A stretch of DNA of 64,000 nt from assembly GCA_011947345.1 (NCBI GenBank), contig JAAVTG010000588.1:124001-188000 (forward strand). The letters run 5' to 3'. Numbering within the stretch: position 1 is the first letter of the stretch; every line of letters begins with the position of its first letter. Origin of the DNA: Phytophthora quininea. Its lineage: Eukaryota; Oomycota; Peronosporomycetes; Peronosporales; Peronosporaceae. Positions 1-11,974 of this stretch are shown piece by piece. A program made the position numbers and the translations under genes. The notes under the pieces were generated by a model. The model had not been told where the DNA came from and searched no databases. It saw nothing but the letters and a program-made list of their open reading frames with translations.

Positions 1-90
1 GTCCATCGAGGGGGCGTCCATCGAGTAGGGCAGGCCGCCCGTGGCGCTCGAGCCCACCAGACTCCCCAGCGTCGTCTTGAGGAAGTTCAT
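1..90 (-). CDS. 5' end of a possible SCY1-like pseudokinase (truncated by window edge)
   Basis: Thirty codons are visible, from an ATG at 88-90 to the window edge, with no stop. The N-terminus (MNFLKTTLGSLVG, then GLPY) resembles the short amphipathic start of SCY1-like (SCYL1-type) proteins before their kinase-like domain. Known role of that family: Golgi/ER trafficking scaffold. The gene lies 72 bp beyond the Ku70 stop and on the same strand, which fits the compact spacing here. Only the start is present, so the assignment rests on weak similarity recalled from the family; a different small-N-terminus protein is possible. Confidence 0.35.
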   Translation of the reverse strand, partial: MNFLKTTLGSLVGSSATGGLPYSMDAPSMD

Positions 91-162
91 GGCCGCTACG
101 CTTCTGATGTTCCAGTGCCAGCAGCAAACGGAAAAATGCTATTCAGTGGGTTTCGCTAGTCA

Positions 163-2527
163 CTACGACGACCACGGCGCCAGGAAGTTTTTCACGGCGT
201 CGATCAGGTCTGCCTTGCGCCCGACGGCCGAAACACCGTGAGCATGGAGAAACGCCTTGAGCTGCGCCACAGTCTTCTTCTGAACCGCATTGGAGGCGAC
301 GAGTGCGGCCCACTCCTCCTTGTCGAACGTTTCCTCCGCCACCGGCGCACCGTCCTTTGCCTTGGCAGACTTCTTTGCAGTGGTCTTCCGCCCGCCGGAA
401 GCCGACGACTGTGAGCCAGCATCATATAATACGCTTTAGCAAAGAAAGAGATACGCCTGAGAGTACGTCGCAGACACGAACCTTCCGCTTCGAGTTGGAC
501 GCGTCAATCAGGTCGCCACCGCACACTTCGCGGAAGTTGACTATCGCATCCTGCAGCACAAAACGTTCCCCACGGTGAATTGCTGCACATTGGGCACTGT
601 AAGGTTTTCTCGAGCTCACCTTGACTTCATCTTGACCAAACCCTTCTGCGTCTGGAAGCGTTGTATCTTTCGCTTCGTCGAACTCCAGCACGTCCTCGTC
701 CAAAGCAAGAGCTTGGATTGCAGCATAGTGCTTCTGCAGCTCTTGATTACCAACACAAACAGACCGTTAGCGAGTCAGTTAATCACATCCCCGGTGAGCG
801 GTTGAGTGAACCATACCCGGGTTTTCAAAGCTCGGCGCTTCTGTCAGCTTCAACTTCGAGATTAAATGCTTCGCAGCGTCAATCTTTCCTGGTCAACTGT
901 ACAACACAAGTGTTAGACAATCACTTCACTGAAACACTCTGCCAAGCCGACAGCTTACCTGTTGCCACAGGCTCGACTGGAATATCACGAATATCATCCA
1001 GATATGGCAAGAAAATCACGATGAACCCAGACGGCTGCAACTGCCCCATTTCGTCGTTCACTTCCTGCTGAGGAACCAACGCCACGAGGCGGGGCTCGCT
1101 TGTCTTTCGCGCGATCAAGCGTGCCAGCGCGAACTTTTCCTTCTTCACCATCGAGTTCAGGATTGCCATGAATGCTGTGGAACTTCCTTCGATATAGCCA
1201 TCGCATGGGTATACAAAGTACGGCGATCGGATGTTCTCGTTCCATTTCAAGGAACTCAGGGGCTTGAAGCAAATCAACTGGAGACCTGGAGCGTCGTAGT
1301 GTTTAATTTCCACGACATCGTCGCGCGTGAAGTACACGCGCTTGCCACCGTAGTCAATGTACTTCTTGATCTGATCCGGCGTAAGGTAAGCTCCCGTGTC
1401 TTCACACAGCCACTTGGTCTCCGTTTTCAGCGGAGTGTTTGTACTTGCATCAAGAGCCACGGGTGTGTTTTTGCGTTGCACTACAACTGAGGCGTACAGC
1501 TCCACACCGATCGACACTCCTTTCGTGATATGCAACGGAAACGTCGTGAGTCTGCGCTTGCGAAATCTTTTACGCAGCGATCCGTCCATTAAATCATCCA
1601 GTGAGTCCACCGGAAATGCTGGCTGAAAAGAGGAATCGTTGTCAACCTCATCTTCCACCGAATAGTCCTTAAAACTGGAGCCATAAAACGTGGACAGGTC
1701 AAAGTTTTCCTTCCCAGGCGGAGTGATGTAGAAGAGATTTAGAGTTCGCTTCAGTTCTGTGTGGTTCTGCCGCCATTGCATTATTGTTAGCTTACAATCA
1801 GAAGCAAATGGTATAAGGTTGTTTACCTGCACTTGCTTTTGAACCCGACTAATTTCCTCTGCGTCTGGGACCGACGGATTGTCATCGTTTGTGAAGATCC
1901 ACATTCGCTGCGAGTCCTTCTTCTTCAAGCTGGCAAAAGGATTAGAAAAATGTCGCGCTTACCTAGCAACTTATGCGAACAAAGCGCTGCTTACTTTGCG
2001 TTTGAGAAGGCAATTCCACATTGCCACAAGGCGTTGCTAAAAGTGAGCTTGTCAGAGTTGTCCATGGACTCGAAAGTTGACTGCACATCCGTTTCCAGAA
2101 GAGTCTGGAGGTCTTTGATCCTCTGCACCGAAGGATAGCCGAGCGGCTGGAACTCAAAGACCTGGCCCAGAGTGCCTGCTTCTCCTTGTTTGTTCTGGGT
2201 GGATGGGTACACAGTCAATCAGAGCAAATGCGCCAGCAGAAAGCGAGTATTCAGGATGCCTACAGTGCCGAAGAAGATGAGGCTCAGCAGAGAATTGTCG
2301 CTCGCGATCACCTTCGCCTTCAGGAGCTTAATGACCAGCTCGACGACGGCGTGGAACCAAGTGGAAGGCGCCCCCGGTGCAGCGTGCGGGTACGGAGAGA
2401 ACATGTTCTTGCGCACATCCAGCAGCACGATCAGCGCGTCCTTCCCGCTCTCCGCCAGCTCCCATTCCTCCTCCTCGCCCGCTGGCTGGTCACCAGCCGT
2501 AGTGCTCTGGCTGCCCCAGACGTCCAT
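163..2527 (-). CDS. KU70: Ku70, DNA end-binding subunit of the NHEJ Ku heterodimer
   Basis: ATP-independent DNA double-strand-break binding protein, partner of Ku80, nuclear, non-homologous end joining and telomere protection. I resolve eight exons on the minus strand: 2527-2264, 2194-1995, 1929-1827, 1766-959, 888-817, 741-620, 550-482, 408-163, joined by introns of 60-75 bp with GT..AG ends. The spliced frame is open for 627 residues, close to the usual ~610. Order: vWA-like N-terminal domain (ALIVLLDVRKNMF), Ku beta-barrel core (GVELYASVVV; DDPGLxLxxFKPL-like stretch; PYFVYPCDGYIEGSST; RLVALVPQQE), helical C-terminal arm, then a SAP DNA-binding domain (KTVAQLKAFLHAHGVSAVG) in the last exon. 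No frameshift or internal stop. The start ATG gives the acidic leader expected before the vWA fold. Confidence 0.95.
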
Positions 2528-2729
2528 CGCTTCACTTCAAGTGCTTTTTGGTATTACTCTTGTGGACATTGTATTCCTTGATCGAGGAGTTTAATTATGA
2601 AAAGTCACATATTTCGCACTTCCAAACTATTTTCCTCGTCGCTACTGACAAAATCTTCAACGCGGCGAGCTACAAGACACCGACGAAAGAGAGAGAGCGA
2701 TACTCTTTTCCGGCCCTTGGGGTCTCAGC

Positions 2730-5013
2730 CTACAACTTGGCGGTGGTTTTTGCAACCTTGTCTTCTTCCTTGATCGACTTGAGGTGATCGAGCAGGTAAG
2801 CTAAGTCGAAAGCTTTCTCTTTCAGGTAGTGATAGCGGTCGCTAGCGCTGAAATGGCCGGACGACAAGTCCATTTTCAACAGAACGTCGTTCTGGTCGCT
2901 CTTTCGTCGCGCAGCTTCGCCACCCATTTGGTGGGCTCCCAGTACGCAACACGCGGGTCGTACAGGCCGCTCGTGACCAAAATATTGGGATACGCCTGCT
3001 GTTTCACGTTCTCATACGGCGAATAGCTGAGCATGTACTCGAAGAACTCCTTTTCATTGGGGTTTCCCCATTCTTCCCATTCTCCAGTCGTCAACGGGAT
3101 CGAAGCGTCGCTCATAGTATTCATGACGTCCACGAAGGGGACCCCAGCGATAGCAGCCGTGAACAGGTCCGGACGCATGTTCAAAACAGCGCCCATAAGC
3201 AGTCCGCCAGCACTGCGACCTTCGCAGGTCATTTTGCTGGGGCTAGTGTACCCTGTCTTGACCAAATGCTCAGCACAACTGATGAAATCGGTGAATGTGT
3301 TCACCTTCTTCTTGTACTTTGCATCTTCGTACCACGTGCGACCCATTTCACCGCCGCCTCTAACGTGAGCGATGGCATAAATCACTCCTCGGTCCAACAT
3401 CGGTAGGATGGAGGAAACGAAGCTCGGATCAATTGGGATTTCGTAGGAACCGTACCCGTACAAATGGAGCGGCTGGCGGTCTGCAGTGCGCAAATCCGAG
3501 CGATACACAAGAGAAATCGGTACCATCGTTCCATCATCAGCTTTTGCCTCTAGACGTTCGGACTTGTAAAGGGAACGGTCATAATTCGGGCAAGGCTTCT
3601 CCTTCAGCAACGTGGACTCGCGCGTTTTCACGTCATAGTCAAAAGTTGTCCATGGTGTCGTCATCGAGGAGTACACAAAGCGATACTTGTCAGTGTCGAA
3701 GTCACGGTTGACAGAGCCAGAAACAGTGTAACTGGACTCCATGAATGTGATCTGATGGCGAAAATGTTTATTGCCTCCTCCGAACGGATGATCCACAGTT
3801 GAGAGTAGCCACCCTGACGCCCCTCCATCACCATGAAGTTCTTAAAGCAGTCGATGTCATCCACCTTGACGTTCTCGTCATAAGGAAAGACGTCAGTCCA
3901 ATGGTCTGGCGAAGGCGATGTCACAGGAGTCTTCATCAACTTAAAGTTCGTGGCCTTGTCCTTATTCGTCACAATGTAGAAGCTGTCGTCGTAATGGTCC
4001 ACGCTGTAGATTAATCCTTTGACTCTCTTGGCAATAACCTGCGGTGGCTGCGACGGATTGTCCAAGTTGATGAAAGACACTTCGCTAGTCTCGCTGCTTG
4101 AAGACAGCAAAAACATGTACTTGCCACTGCGAGCTTTCTGGAAGTATGCGCTGTAGATCCCGTCGTCTTCCGTGTATAGCAACTCGTCTTTGTCTTTGCT
4201 TCCCATCGTGTGGCGCCAGAGTTTATCCTGACGGTGGGCCTCGTCCTGCGTGGCGTAGTAGAGCACGGAAGAGTCTTTTCCCCAGCGGAGACTCGAGATA
4301 TTCTCGATGCGGTCGGGCAGCATGGTACCAGTCTTGAGGTCTTTCACGTACCCGGTGTACGTCTCATAACCATTGAAATCCACCATGTAGGCGAGATAGC
4401 GGTGGTCCGGGCTCGGCGATACGCTGGCCACGTCGCAGTGGTTATGTCCCTTGGCGATCTCGTTCTCGTCGAGCAGCAACTCCTCCTGCGCATTCTCCGT
4501 CTTGGGCTTGCGGCAATGATACGTGTAACTGCTGCCCTTGACCGTGCGGTTGTAGTACAGGTAAGGTCCGTGCGGGTATGGGTAGTCCTCATCCGTCTCC
4601 TGAACGTGAGACAACAGCTCGTCGTAGATGTTGGCGCGCACATTGGCGAGGTGCTTCGTCTTGAGCTCCGTGTACGCGTTTTCCTTGCGCAGGTGCTCCA
4701 GCACCTCCTCGTTCTTGCGGGTGTCGTCGCGTACGTAGAAGTACGGGTCCTCCAAGTACAAGATGGGCTTCATGGGATTCGATCCTCGGTTTTGTCTGGC
4801 GACGGCGCCGAACGGGACCATCTTGGAGCGCTTCTCGAGAGCAGGTGGGCGCGCACACTTGGACAGAGTCGTGTACGCAGCTCGGCGGAGGCGAATCATG
4901 TACACCGCCGCAGCGGCCCCTGCACCGAGCGTCAGATTAAGCGCGCTCATCCGGCTCATTGTCGACGCGATCTCCCCCTTCAAAAAGGTTTGTCTGCTGT
5001 CCTTACAACCCAT
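2730..5013 (-). CDS. Oligopeptidase B-like serine peptidase (S9A family), two frameshifts
   Basis: Prolyl-oligopeptidase family enzyme that cleaves short peptides after basic residues. The N-terminal ~60 residues contain a hydrophobic stretch (ALNLTLGAGAAAAVYMI) that could be a mitochondrial presequence or signal anchor. A beta-propeller region follows (YLEDPYFYVRDD; YLAYMVDFNGYETY), then the alpha/beta hydrolase domain with Ser in EGRSAGGLLMGA, Asp in SGLYDPRV and His in SSGHFSASDRYHY, a complete triad. The frame breaks near 3770 and near 2903. In both places one missing A:T pair in a short run would restore the family sequence, so assembly error is as likely as pseudogenisation. Single-exon. 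It is divergent from AGPS with 93 bp between the two ATGs. A second ATG at codon 19 is an alternative start. Confidence 0.93.
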
Positions 5014-5106
5014 TGATATACCTCTGTTTAGTGGTCAAATGTGAAGATGACCCCTGAATTTAGTGCCCGCAATTAACGTCAGTTCACAAGTATCCGACTC
5101 GTCTAC
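5014..5106. promoter_or_regulatory. Shared divergent promoter interval between oligopeptidase B and AGPS
   Basis: Only 93 bp separate the start codons of two genes transcribed away from each other, so both core promoters and 5' untranslated regions must lie here or overlap the coding starts. I see no TATA box. No specific oomycete initiator motif was confirmed. Confidence 0.35.
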
Positions 5107-7031
5107 ATGTCGGACGCGACGCCTTCCGTGGCGCGCATGCGCTCCATCCTGCGCCAGATTTCCTGCGGCAATACGGCCACTTCCTCTGCACCCCCTCTGC
5201 CGATTCTCCTCCATTGGCACTCAGCTCTGCCACCCGCTGGAACGGCTGGGGCTATCAAGACACCAAACTCTTCGTCAATGCCGACAAAGTGATCGAGATC
5301 AGCGGTCATCGCTATCCCGAGGTGTTCATCAACGCTCCGGACCGCACGCTGCCGTCTCTGCTGCCCTGGGCCGAGAAGAGACTCGGTCTTGACGCCAACC
5401 GCCCCAGTCCGGCTACAGTCACAAACGCTGAAGAGCTGCAAGTGCAGAATCAACTAGTGCAAGATGGAGCCGCATTCCAAGCTTTACAAGAGTTTTTACA
5501 AGCTGCAGAAGTAATTGGAGCGAAGACCAGTACAACTGCGGAAGAACAGGTGCGCCACGGCCACGGACAGACGTGTGAGGATGTTTTCAAGCTCCGAAAC
5601 TGTCGTCAAGTCGAGAGAGTTCCCGACGCCGTGCTGTGGCCCAAAAGCCATGAGCAAGTGGAGAAATTAGTCAAATTGGTGACTGAGAAGTTTGGAGACG
5701 CGGTGTGCATTATCCCGTTCGGGGAGGCACCAACGTCACCAACGCACTGGAGTGCGATCCCAGAGAGCGACGCGCCATTGTATCGCTGGATTTGGGCGAG
5801 ATGAAGAGGATCTTAAATGTCGATCGAGAAAACATGCTGGCGACTGTTGAGGCGGGAATCACGGGCATGGACCTGCATGAGCGACTGCGTCATCGCGGAC
5901 TGACGTTGGGCCATGAACCGGACTCGTGGGAGTTCTCGACGCTCGGCGGCTGGGTCGCCACGAGAGCGTCCGGCATGAAGAAGAACATGTACGGCAACAT
6001 TGAAGACTTGGTGGTGAATGTTACGACGGTCACGCCGCTGGGAACCATGCAGCGAGCGGCGAATGTGCCTCGCGCAGCTATGGGCCCAGATATGAACCAG
6101 GCGATGATGGGGTCCGAGGGGATTTTGGTGTCCACACTATTGTGACACTGCGTCTGCGCGAGTTCCCTGCTGTGCAAGTGTACGATTCGCTCATTTTCCC
6201 GAGCTTGGAGCATGGAATAGCGGCGCTGAAGGAGATGACTCGTGCTGGATGTGTGCCAGCATCTCTCCGTTTACTGGACAACACTCAGTTCCAGCTAGGC
6301 CAAGCGTTGAAGACGTCGTCCACAACCAACAAGTTTGCCGCTGGCGTCCTTGACTACGCTAAGAAGACGTACGTGACTAAGATTCGCGGCTTCGATGTGA
6401 ATGAAATGTGCGCCGCGACTGTTTTGCTGGAAGGAGACGGTCAGGACGTGGCTGAGCAGCAAAAGCTGATCCAGGCAGTTGCTAAACGTCATGACGGTAT
6501 GGTGGGCGGTGCTGAGAACGGCAAACGCGGCTACTTCTTCACGTACATCATCGCGTACTTACGTGACTTCGCGCTGGACTACTACTTCATGAGCGAGTCG
6601 TTCGAGACAGCCGTGCCCTGGACCAACGCGCGTCAACTCATCACTGACATCAAGCAGGCGATCAATGCCGTGGCGTCGGACAACCAGGTGAGTGTGCCAC
6701 CCTCATCGCGTGCCGCATCTCGCAAGTCTACGACACTGGCGTCTGTGTGTATGTGTACTACGGCATCAACTACTTTGGCGTGAAAGAACCAATCTCGCTC
6801 TTCCGTGCTACGGAACTCGCTGCTGTCGATGCCATCGTACGCAACGGCGGCGCATTGTCGCATCATCACGGAGTGGGCAAACACCGTCTTGCGTGGCTAT
6901 CCCAAGCAGTCTCCCAGCCTGCTATCGCTGCAATTGGCGGCATCAAGAAGGCACTGGACCTGAAAAATGTTTTCGCTGCGACGAATCTGCAGCCGTCCAA
7001 GCACTCCACGACCCACGACGGGAAGCAATAG
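5107..7031 (+). CDS. AGPS: Alkylglycerone-phosphate synthase (ether lipid synthesis), four frameshifts
   Basis: FAD enzyme that swaps the acyl group of acyl-DHAP for a fatty alcohol, the committed step of peroxisomal ether-lipid synthesis. Signatures in order: RWNGWGYQDTKLF, FAD-binding GGTNVTNALE, EAGITGMDLHERL, EPDSWEFSTLGGW, TRASGMKKNMYGNIEDLV, GPDMN..MGSEG, RGYFFTYIIAYLRD, and the C-terminal HHH loop in GGALSHHHGVGK. The N-terminus RMRSILRQI is one step from a PTS2 peroxisome signal. The frame breaks near 5191-5195 (C run), 5721 (G run), 6127 (GG) and about 6690; each fits loss of one base. About 640 residues once joined, normal for the family. ATG 5107 was chosen because it supplies the PTS2-like leader. 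Confidence 0.93.
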
Positions 7032-7199
7032 ATACAGGTGTGAGATGTAGATTTCTTACGCGTGTGGTTTTGTTGTGCTTACCTTTCAAAAATCGGTGAC
7101 AGTGCCAAGCCGGATAAGTTGTAAATGAACAAGGCATTCGTTTTATACTGAGGCGTTGAAACGGCGTGCATTTACCAGTCGCATCGTTGAGCAGAAGAA

Positions 7200-8788
7200 A
7201 TGCAGACACCAAAGATACAGTTCCCGTTGAACAAGCCACCACAACTGGAGGATTCTACTGACAAGTTAAATGACTACGAAGATGACGAAGAATACGAAGA
7301 CGTCGAAGGATCCGAGCTAGAAGACTCTGAAGAGGAAGACGACGGATCCGTTTTAGTAGAGCGGTCGGGTTATTTCTTGCGATCGGATAGTTCGATACAA
7401 TCTTCAAATGCTGACGATGAGAAGCTGGTGGATTTATTGCAACGACGATTGTTCGTCGCTGGAGAAGATCAAGACTTCGAAGAAACTCCAGACGAAGTTG
7501 AGATTGAACCCAACGAGATTCGACTGCGAAAGTCCAGCGTAGCTCCACGCAAGTACTCGGCAGCATCTTCATTTGACGAATTCGTGATACCAAAGAAGAT
7601 TGATCAAGACACTCAACGTCTACTGCGTGAAGCCTTCTCTGGAGACCAAGACAAACCGCTTTCACTTTCACCCGACAAAGTAGCACAAATGACAAACCGC
7701 TTTCGCATTTTCGAAGAGAAGAAGGTGCGTAGGTTGAAAGCGAAACGACGGGAGACGGAGACGCAGGAGAAATTGGAGGCTCGCGCGCCCATGATGAACA
7801 CCAAAAGCCGACAGCTCACGAGTCAAATCCCGACGTTTGCAGAGCGACAGGCAGCATTGGTTGCTAAGAAGCGACAGCAGAGAGCTCGAATGGATCATCA
7901 GAGAGAGCAGGAATTAATGCGAGACCGAGCACTTGATCTGCAGGAGAGTGTGAAAACTCCCTGCATTTGCAACCGTAGCAACACGATTCGCCCCCAGAAT
8001 TGTGCCATGGGTGGGGAACGTGAAGGAAGTTCGTCAAGGGTGGCCCAGGGTATCACTTCTCCGCGCGATGGAGTTCGTCACACCCAAGCGTGCATCCGAT
8101 TCATGACCATGTGCAGCAAGATGAACGCGTCGTTCTCTATCCAGAAGAAAAAGGAGCTGATGAGTCGATCGATCGACGACATGATTGCCTACCAAGAGGG
8201 GAAGAAACAGCGACAGCAAGCTCGAGCAGCGATCGCGAAAGCGAAAGAGGCCAAAGAAACGACTTTCACACCGAAGATTAACGCCAAGTCTGAAAAGGTT
8301 GGAAAAAGGACCAAGTCGTGGTCTGAGGTGATCACTAATTAATTTTGTGAGTGTAGATCTACGCAGCATTGATTCGAAGTGGGAAGCTCGACACAGAGAC
8401 GGCTGGCCGCATGTTCAAGCCTCGGAAGGCTTCTCCTATACCGCCAAAGTTGAGCTTTCAGCCGACGATTAGCAAGAAGTCGAAGTGGCTGCTCAAGAAG
8501 AGGCGACAGGGCATAACGACTGGTACTTTTGCGGGTGGTGAAGCGGATGCGAATACCACCAGACCGACTTCACCACTACATCTGGACGTGTTTTCCAGAC
8601 TGCAACAATTGTCGTCTCATCGAGAGACGGAAGCTCATCGTGAGCAGCGCATGCGTGAGGAAGAAGTTTTAAAAGCCAAAGCCCCAGTCAAGTGGAATGT
8701 CTTCCAATACGACGCTGCTAGCTACGGCTTCATTCTACAAGGCTTCGACCGACCCAATCTTTTGTCTAAACGATACAAAAACATTTGA
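7200..8788 (+). CDS. Charged coiled-coil protein, unknown function
   Basis: Not recognised. The first ~60 residues are very acidic (EEYEDVEGSELEDSEEEDDG). Long Arg/Lys/Glu-rich helices follow (EEKKVRRLKAKRRETETQEK), with a TTFTPKINAK motif of the FTPKI type seen in many cilium/basal-body-associated coiled-coil proteins. A 59-bp intron (about 8298-8356, donor GTTGG, branch-like CACTAAT, acceptor GTGTAG) joins KSEK to IYAALIRSGKLD. Between about 7955 and 8110 the frame that looks coding changes (stretch VPWVGNVKEVRQGWPRVSLL lies in another frame), suggesting a pair of compensating indels. Ends with a conserved-looking WNVFQYDAASYGFIL. The flagellar link is inference from the motif only. Confidence 0.7.
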
Positions 8789-9319
8789 TAGTTGGATCTG
8801 ACGACGTATTGAACATGCAACGGCCAGGTTGTTGCTTGCGATCCACGTCTTGATCACGAACCACCAATAAATTGTTGTTCGGCCGTGAGAAATTGTTGCT
8901 AACAACACGGCAACATATGGAGGAAAAATTCCTGGCTGCAGATGTCATGTGAGCATGACTACACCGCCATTAGTCATTTTGGTATGAGAATGCCCCACGA
9001 CGCGTTTGGCCCCGATTCCAACCATCTCGACGACTGGGTCGATCCGTCTGCAATCGCGACAGAAACTCGTCTCAGTATTGATCGCGAAATGGACCTTGAG
9101 CTCGAGGCTGCGCTAGAATTTCTTGACGACTCCAGCATCAATCTACGTGATGAAGACAATGTTTCTCAACCGACTGTCTTGGGGATCAGCCAGAATACTT
9201 CCTCGTCCGATGACAGTGCGTCTCCACCAACCTCGATATCACTACGAAAAAATCTGTCAGCCAACCCAAGAAAGCGATTTCGAGTCACGTTGAAAGATCA
9301 CATCGACAGCCTAAAGCGC

Positions 9320-9646
9320 TGTGATGGTGGCTGGTACGCATCAGAATGCCAGCTCCTGAACCCCGCAGCCACGGTAGCTGGTGTGAGCTTGCTACAGGCA
9401 TACTCGAAGGAACTGTGATTAACGTTCTGGCGCAAGGCTCAGCTGTATCGACGGAGTGCATCTGCTTGCACTCGTCAACCTCAAGCACTACAAGGGCGGC
9501 TCCCCTGGACTGCCGACACGGCAGGAGGGTGCGCCCGCGAAGTAGGATAGCTATCTCACTTTTGCTTTTACCTCAAGAGCAACAACCAATACAAGCAAGA
9601 CCTTTGCCGGGAGTTCCAGCTCCCAAACCTCTGTTGACACGTCACA
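9320..9646 (+). repeat. 5' LTR of element 1
   Basis: 327 bp, TG..CA ends, one mismatch to the 3' copy at 15824-16150. It is followed by the primer-binding interval (9647-9674) and the gag ATG. Confidence 0.95.
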
Positions 9647-9674
9647 AAGTTAACTTTAGTTCCCAGTGTGAACA

Positions 9675-10810
9675 ATGAGGACAAGAAGTGGCCGATCGAC
9701 CCAGGACGAAGCTTCTGCAGGAAGCGGATCGACCACTTCGATGACGAGCACAAGTAGCTCAACGACATCGCCAGTCGTAAGCTCTGCGCCTGCGATCGCG
9801 ATGACCGCTTCGGCAATTCTACCTCCAATGCTAAGGGACATCTCCCATCCTTCACTGGTGCAATGGAGGGAGGAACGGCGCGAATACGAAGACGCTATTA
9901 TATTGTGCTGCGCGGTGACAGGCGAAGACACGGCGAAAGCGATGAGAAGTATCAAGAGCTCTTTTGACGCCCACTTGCTCGAGTCACTGTGCAAATTCGA
10001 GTGGGGGATCACCGTGGAGGCGGTGACGGAGGCTCGGATCGCCGCTGATTGGGCAAGATCGTCGGAACCGTTATGAACGACGAGATCGTGGATATCGACG
10101 CACTTTTCAGCGGCAAGCTGAAAATGGACCTACGTGAGCGAGATATCAAGGCTCGAGTGTTGAAGTATTTCATGCTGTGTGATGAAATAATCTTGCACAA
10201 CGGTTTGGCAAGTACTTTCTCCACGTCAACTGGTGCCAAAGAGAAGTGCAAACTCCTCAAAGAGCACCTCGAGCCCACGGCTTTGCGCGATGCAGTTGGT
10301 GTCCACCAACGCATTGTCGACGGCTCCTCGAAGCATGACGAGCAAAAGCTGTACCTCCTTGTCAAGGAGAAAGCTTTAGAGCAGGAAAAGGTTTTCTGCG
10401 TGCTTGCGAAGCGGAAACAGCGTCAGCGAACGACGCAGCCGACGCGCACAGGTGACTCCAAAGGAGGAGCAACTAAAAGCGCTGGGCGGCATGTGGAGAA
10501 AGCTGATAAGGCTGGCGGCAAGCGACAATTCACCAAAAAGAGGCCCATACCGGTATTGCATGAAAACTCGGGCAAGAGCAAGCAGGACAAAGCTGTCAGC
10601 AACGCGACAGCACGGAAGCCGAAGACCGGTTGTTACCATTGCGGCCAAGATCACTGGTTGAGTGAATGTCCTGATATCGGTGAAGCTGAAAAGGATGCTA
10701 TCCTTGCCGCTAAGAGGAACAAAAGGAAAGGCGACGCGAAAAAATTCGCATCAAGCGGATTGAAAGAGCTTCCGCTTCTGACTCAACACGACTACAACAA
10801 ATGGTGCTGA
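9675..10810 (+). pseudogene. Element 1 gag with CCHC zinc knuckle
   Basis: Starts MRTRSGRSTQ just after the LTR. A helical capsid-like region is rich in Ser/Thr at its start, then basic, ending in one zinc knuckle, CYHCGQDHWLSEC (CX2CX4HX4C), that would bind the element RNA. The frame shifts near 10050-10070 and again into the protease at about 10800. Role by family: assembly of virus-like particles in the cytoplasm. The ~378-codon length is normal for gag of this class. Confidence 0.85.
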
Positions 10811-11708
10811 TAGATGGGGTGATGGAGTTGCCATATTATGCGGACACCGGATCGGATTGGAACGTCCTTCCCCACAAGCATGCTTTAAAGCTACAAGAAC
10901 TACGGCCAGATGTCGAAATCTTTAGGCTTCCAGAGCCAGTCGACTCGAGAACGGTTGGCGGAAGCATCGTTACCGCAACGCATGCGGTTGAGGTTCAGTT
11001 GACATTGCACACAGCAGCAGGACCGGTCCGATGCCAGGACCCGAAGAGGTGCCTGGTAATCGACGACGAAGATGAGCTCATCGTTGGTCGGGCCCTACTG
11101 GCCGAGCTTGGGATCGACATTGATCGCCAGTTAGAGCACCTTGCTGCGAGAAACACCGACGGCCCAGAAGACCCGATCGAGGAATCAACAAGCATCCCTG
11201 CTCGGGATATCACCGTCGATGGTGATGTGAAAAGGCTTCTCGATGCCCTTGTGCAAGATGCAGTGGATCGTGACGCTCTTGACCTGGCAAGCGCCAGTCA
11301 GTTCTTGAAAGTTCTGTGCCAATTCAAAGGATGGCGCCTGACACTTGGCGATGATCCGCCAGCGAGCGTTCCACCGCTAAAACTACGACTGAAACCAGAC
11401 GCTAAGCCCTACAAGTGCAAGGTCAGGCAGTACAGTCCCGAAAAATCTGCTTTCCTTGAGAGCTTCAACGACGAGCTCGTTCGCCTTGGGTGGGTGTATC
11501 GGAACAAAGAGAGCCGCTGTGCATGCCCCGCCCTCCCCGTTCGAAAACCAAAGGCCCATGAGTTCCGGCAGACAATGACTACCGGCCCGTCAATAACCTG
11601 ACCGAGCCAATCGTGGGGATCATGCCGAGCTTGCAAGTAGTGCTCGAGAAGTGCAAAGGAAAACGGTTCTACGCCGTTTTCGACTTTATCAAAGGTTTCT
11701 GGCAACTT

Positions 11709-11974
11709 ATCGCGATATCCGGAATTGTGCTCGAAGTAGCAAATTTATTAATGAGCAAAATGGAATGGGGCTGCCGCAGCAGCAGCTACGCAGTAACCTG
11801 AACAAACTAATGGCTCTCGTACGCCGAGCACCTTGCCGCATTAACACTACGCTGAATAAACTTACCCCGTAATCCTCGCACTGCATAAACATCGCCGCGT
11901 AAGCTTCTGCGAGTCCTGGGAATTGTTGCAACTGCACGCTGGTGTTCAGGCTTGGCATCAACTGGCGACACAAC
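11709..11974. other. Unexplained 265-bp insert in the element 1 RT
   Basis: RT coding stops at WQL (about 11708) and resumes only after the Tc1/mariner element, but this element begins at 11977. The 265 bp in between match no RT block. The short sequence CAAC occurs both at the left junction and next to the transposon, which could be a duplication. The insert has several CGTAA/GTAAC-like words but no clear terminal repeat. It may be a second small element or a duplicated junction. Confidence 0.5.

Noticed and set aside
4210..5016. A 268-codon plus-strand open frame opposite oligopeptidase B
   Set aside because: Antisense shadow of a well-supported gene; no domain and Val/Arg-rich composition typical of reverse-frame reading.
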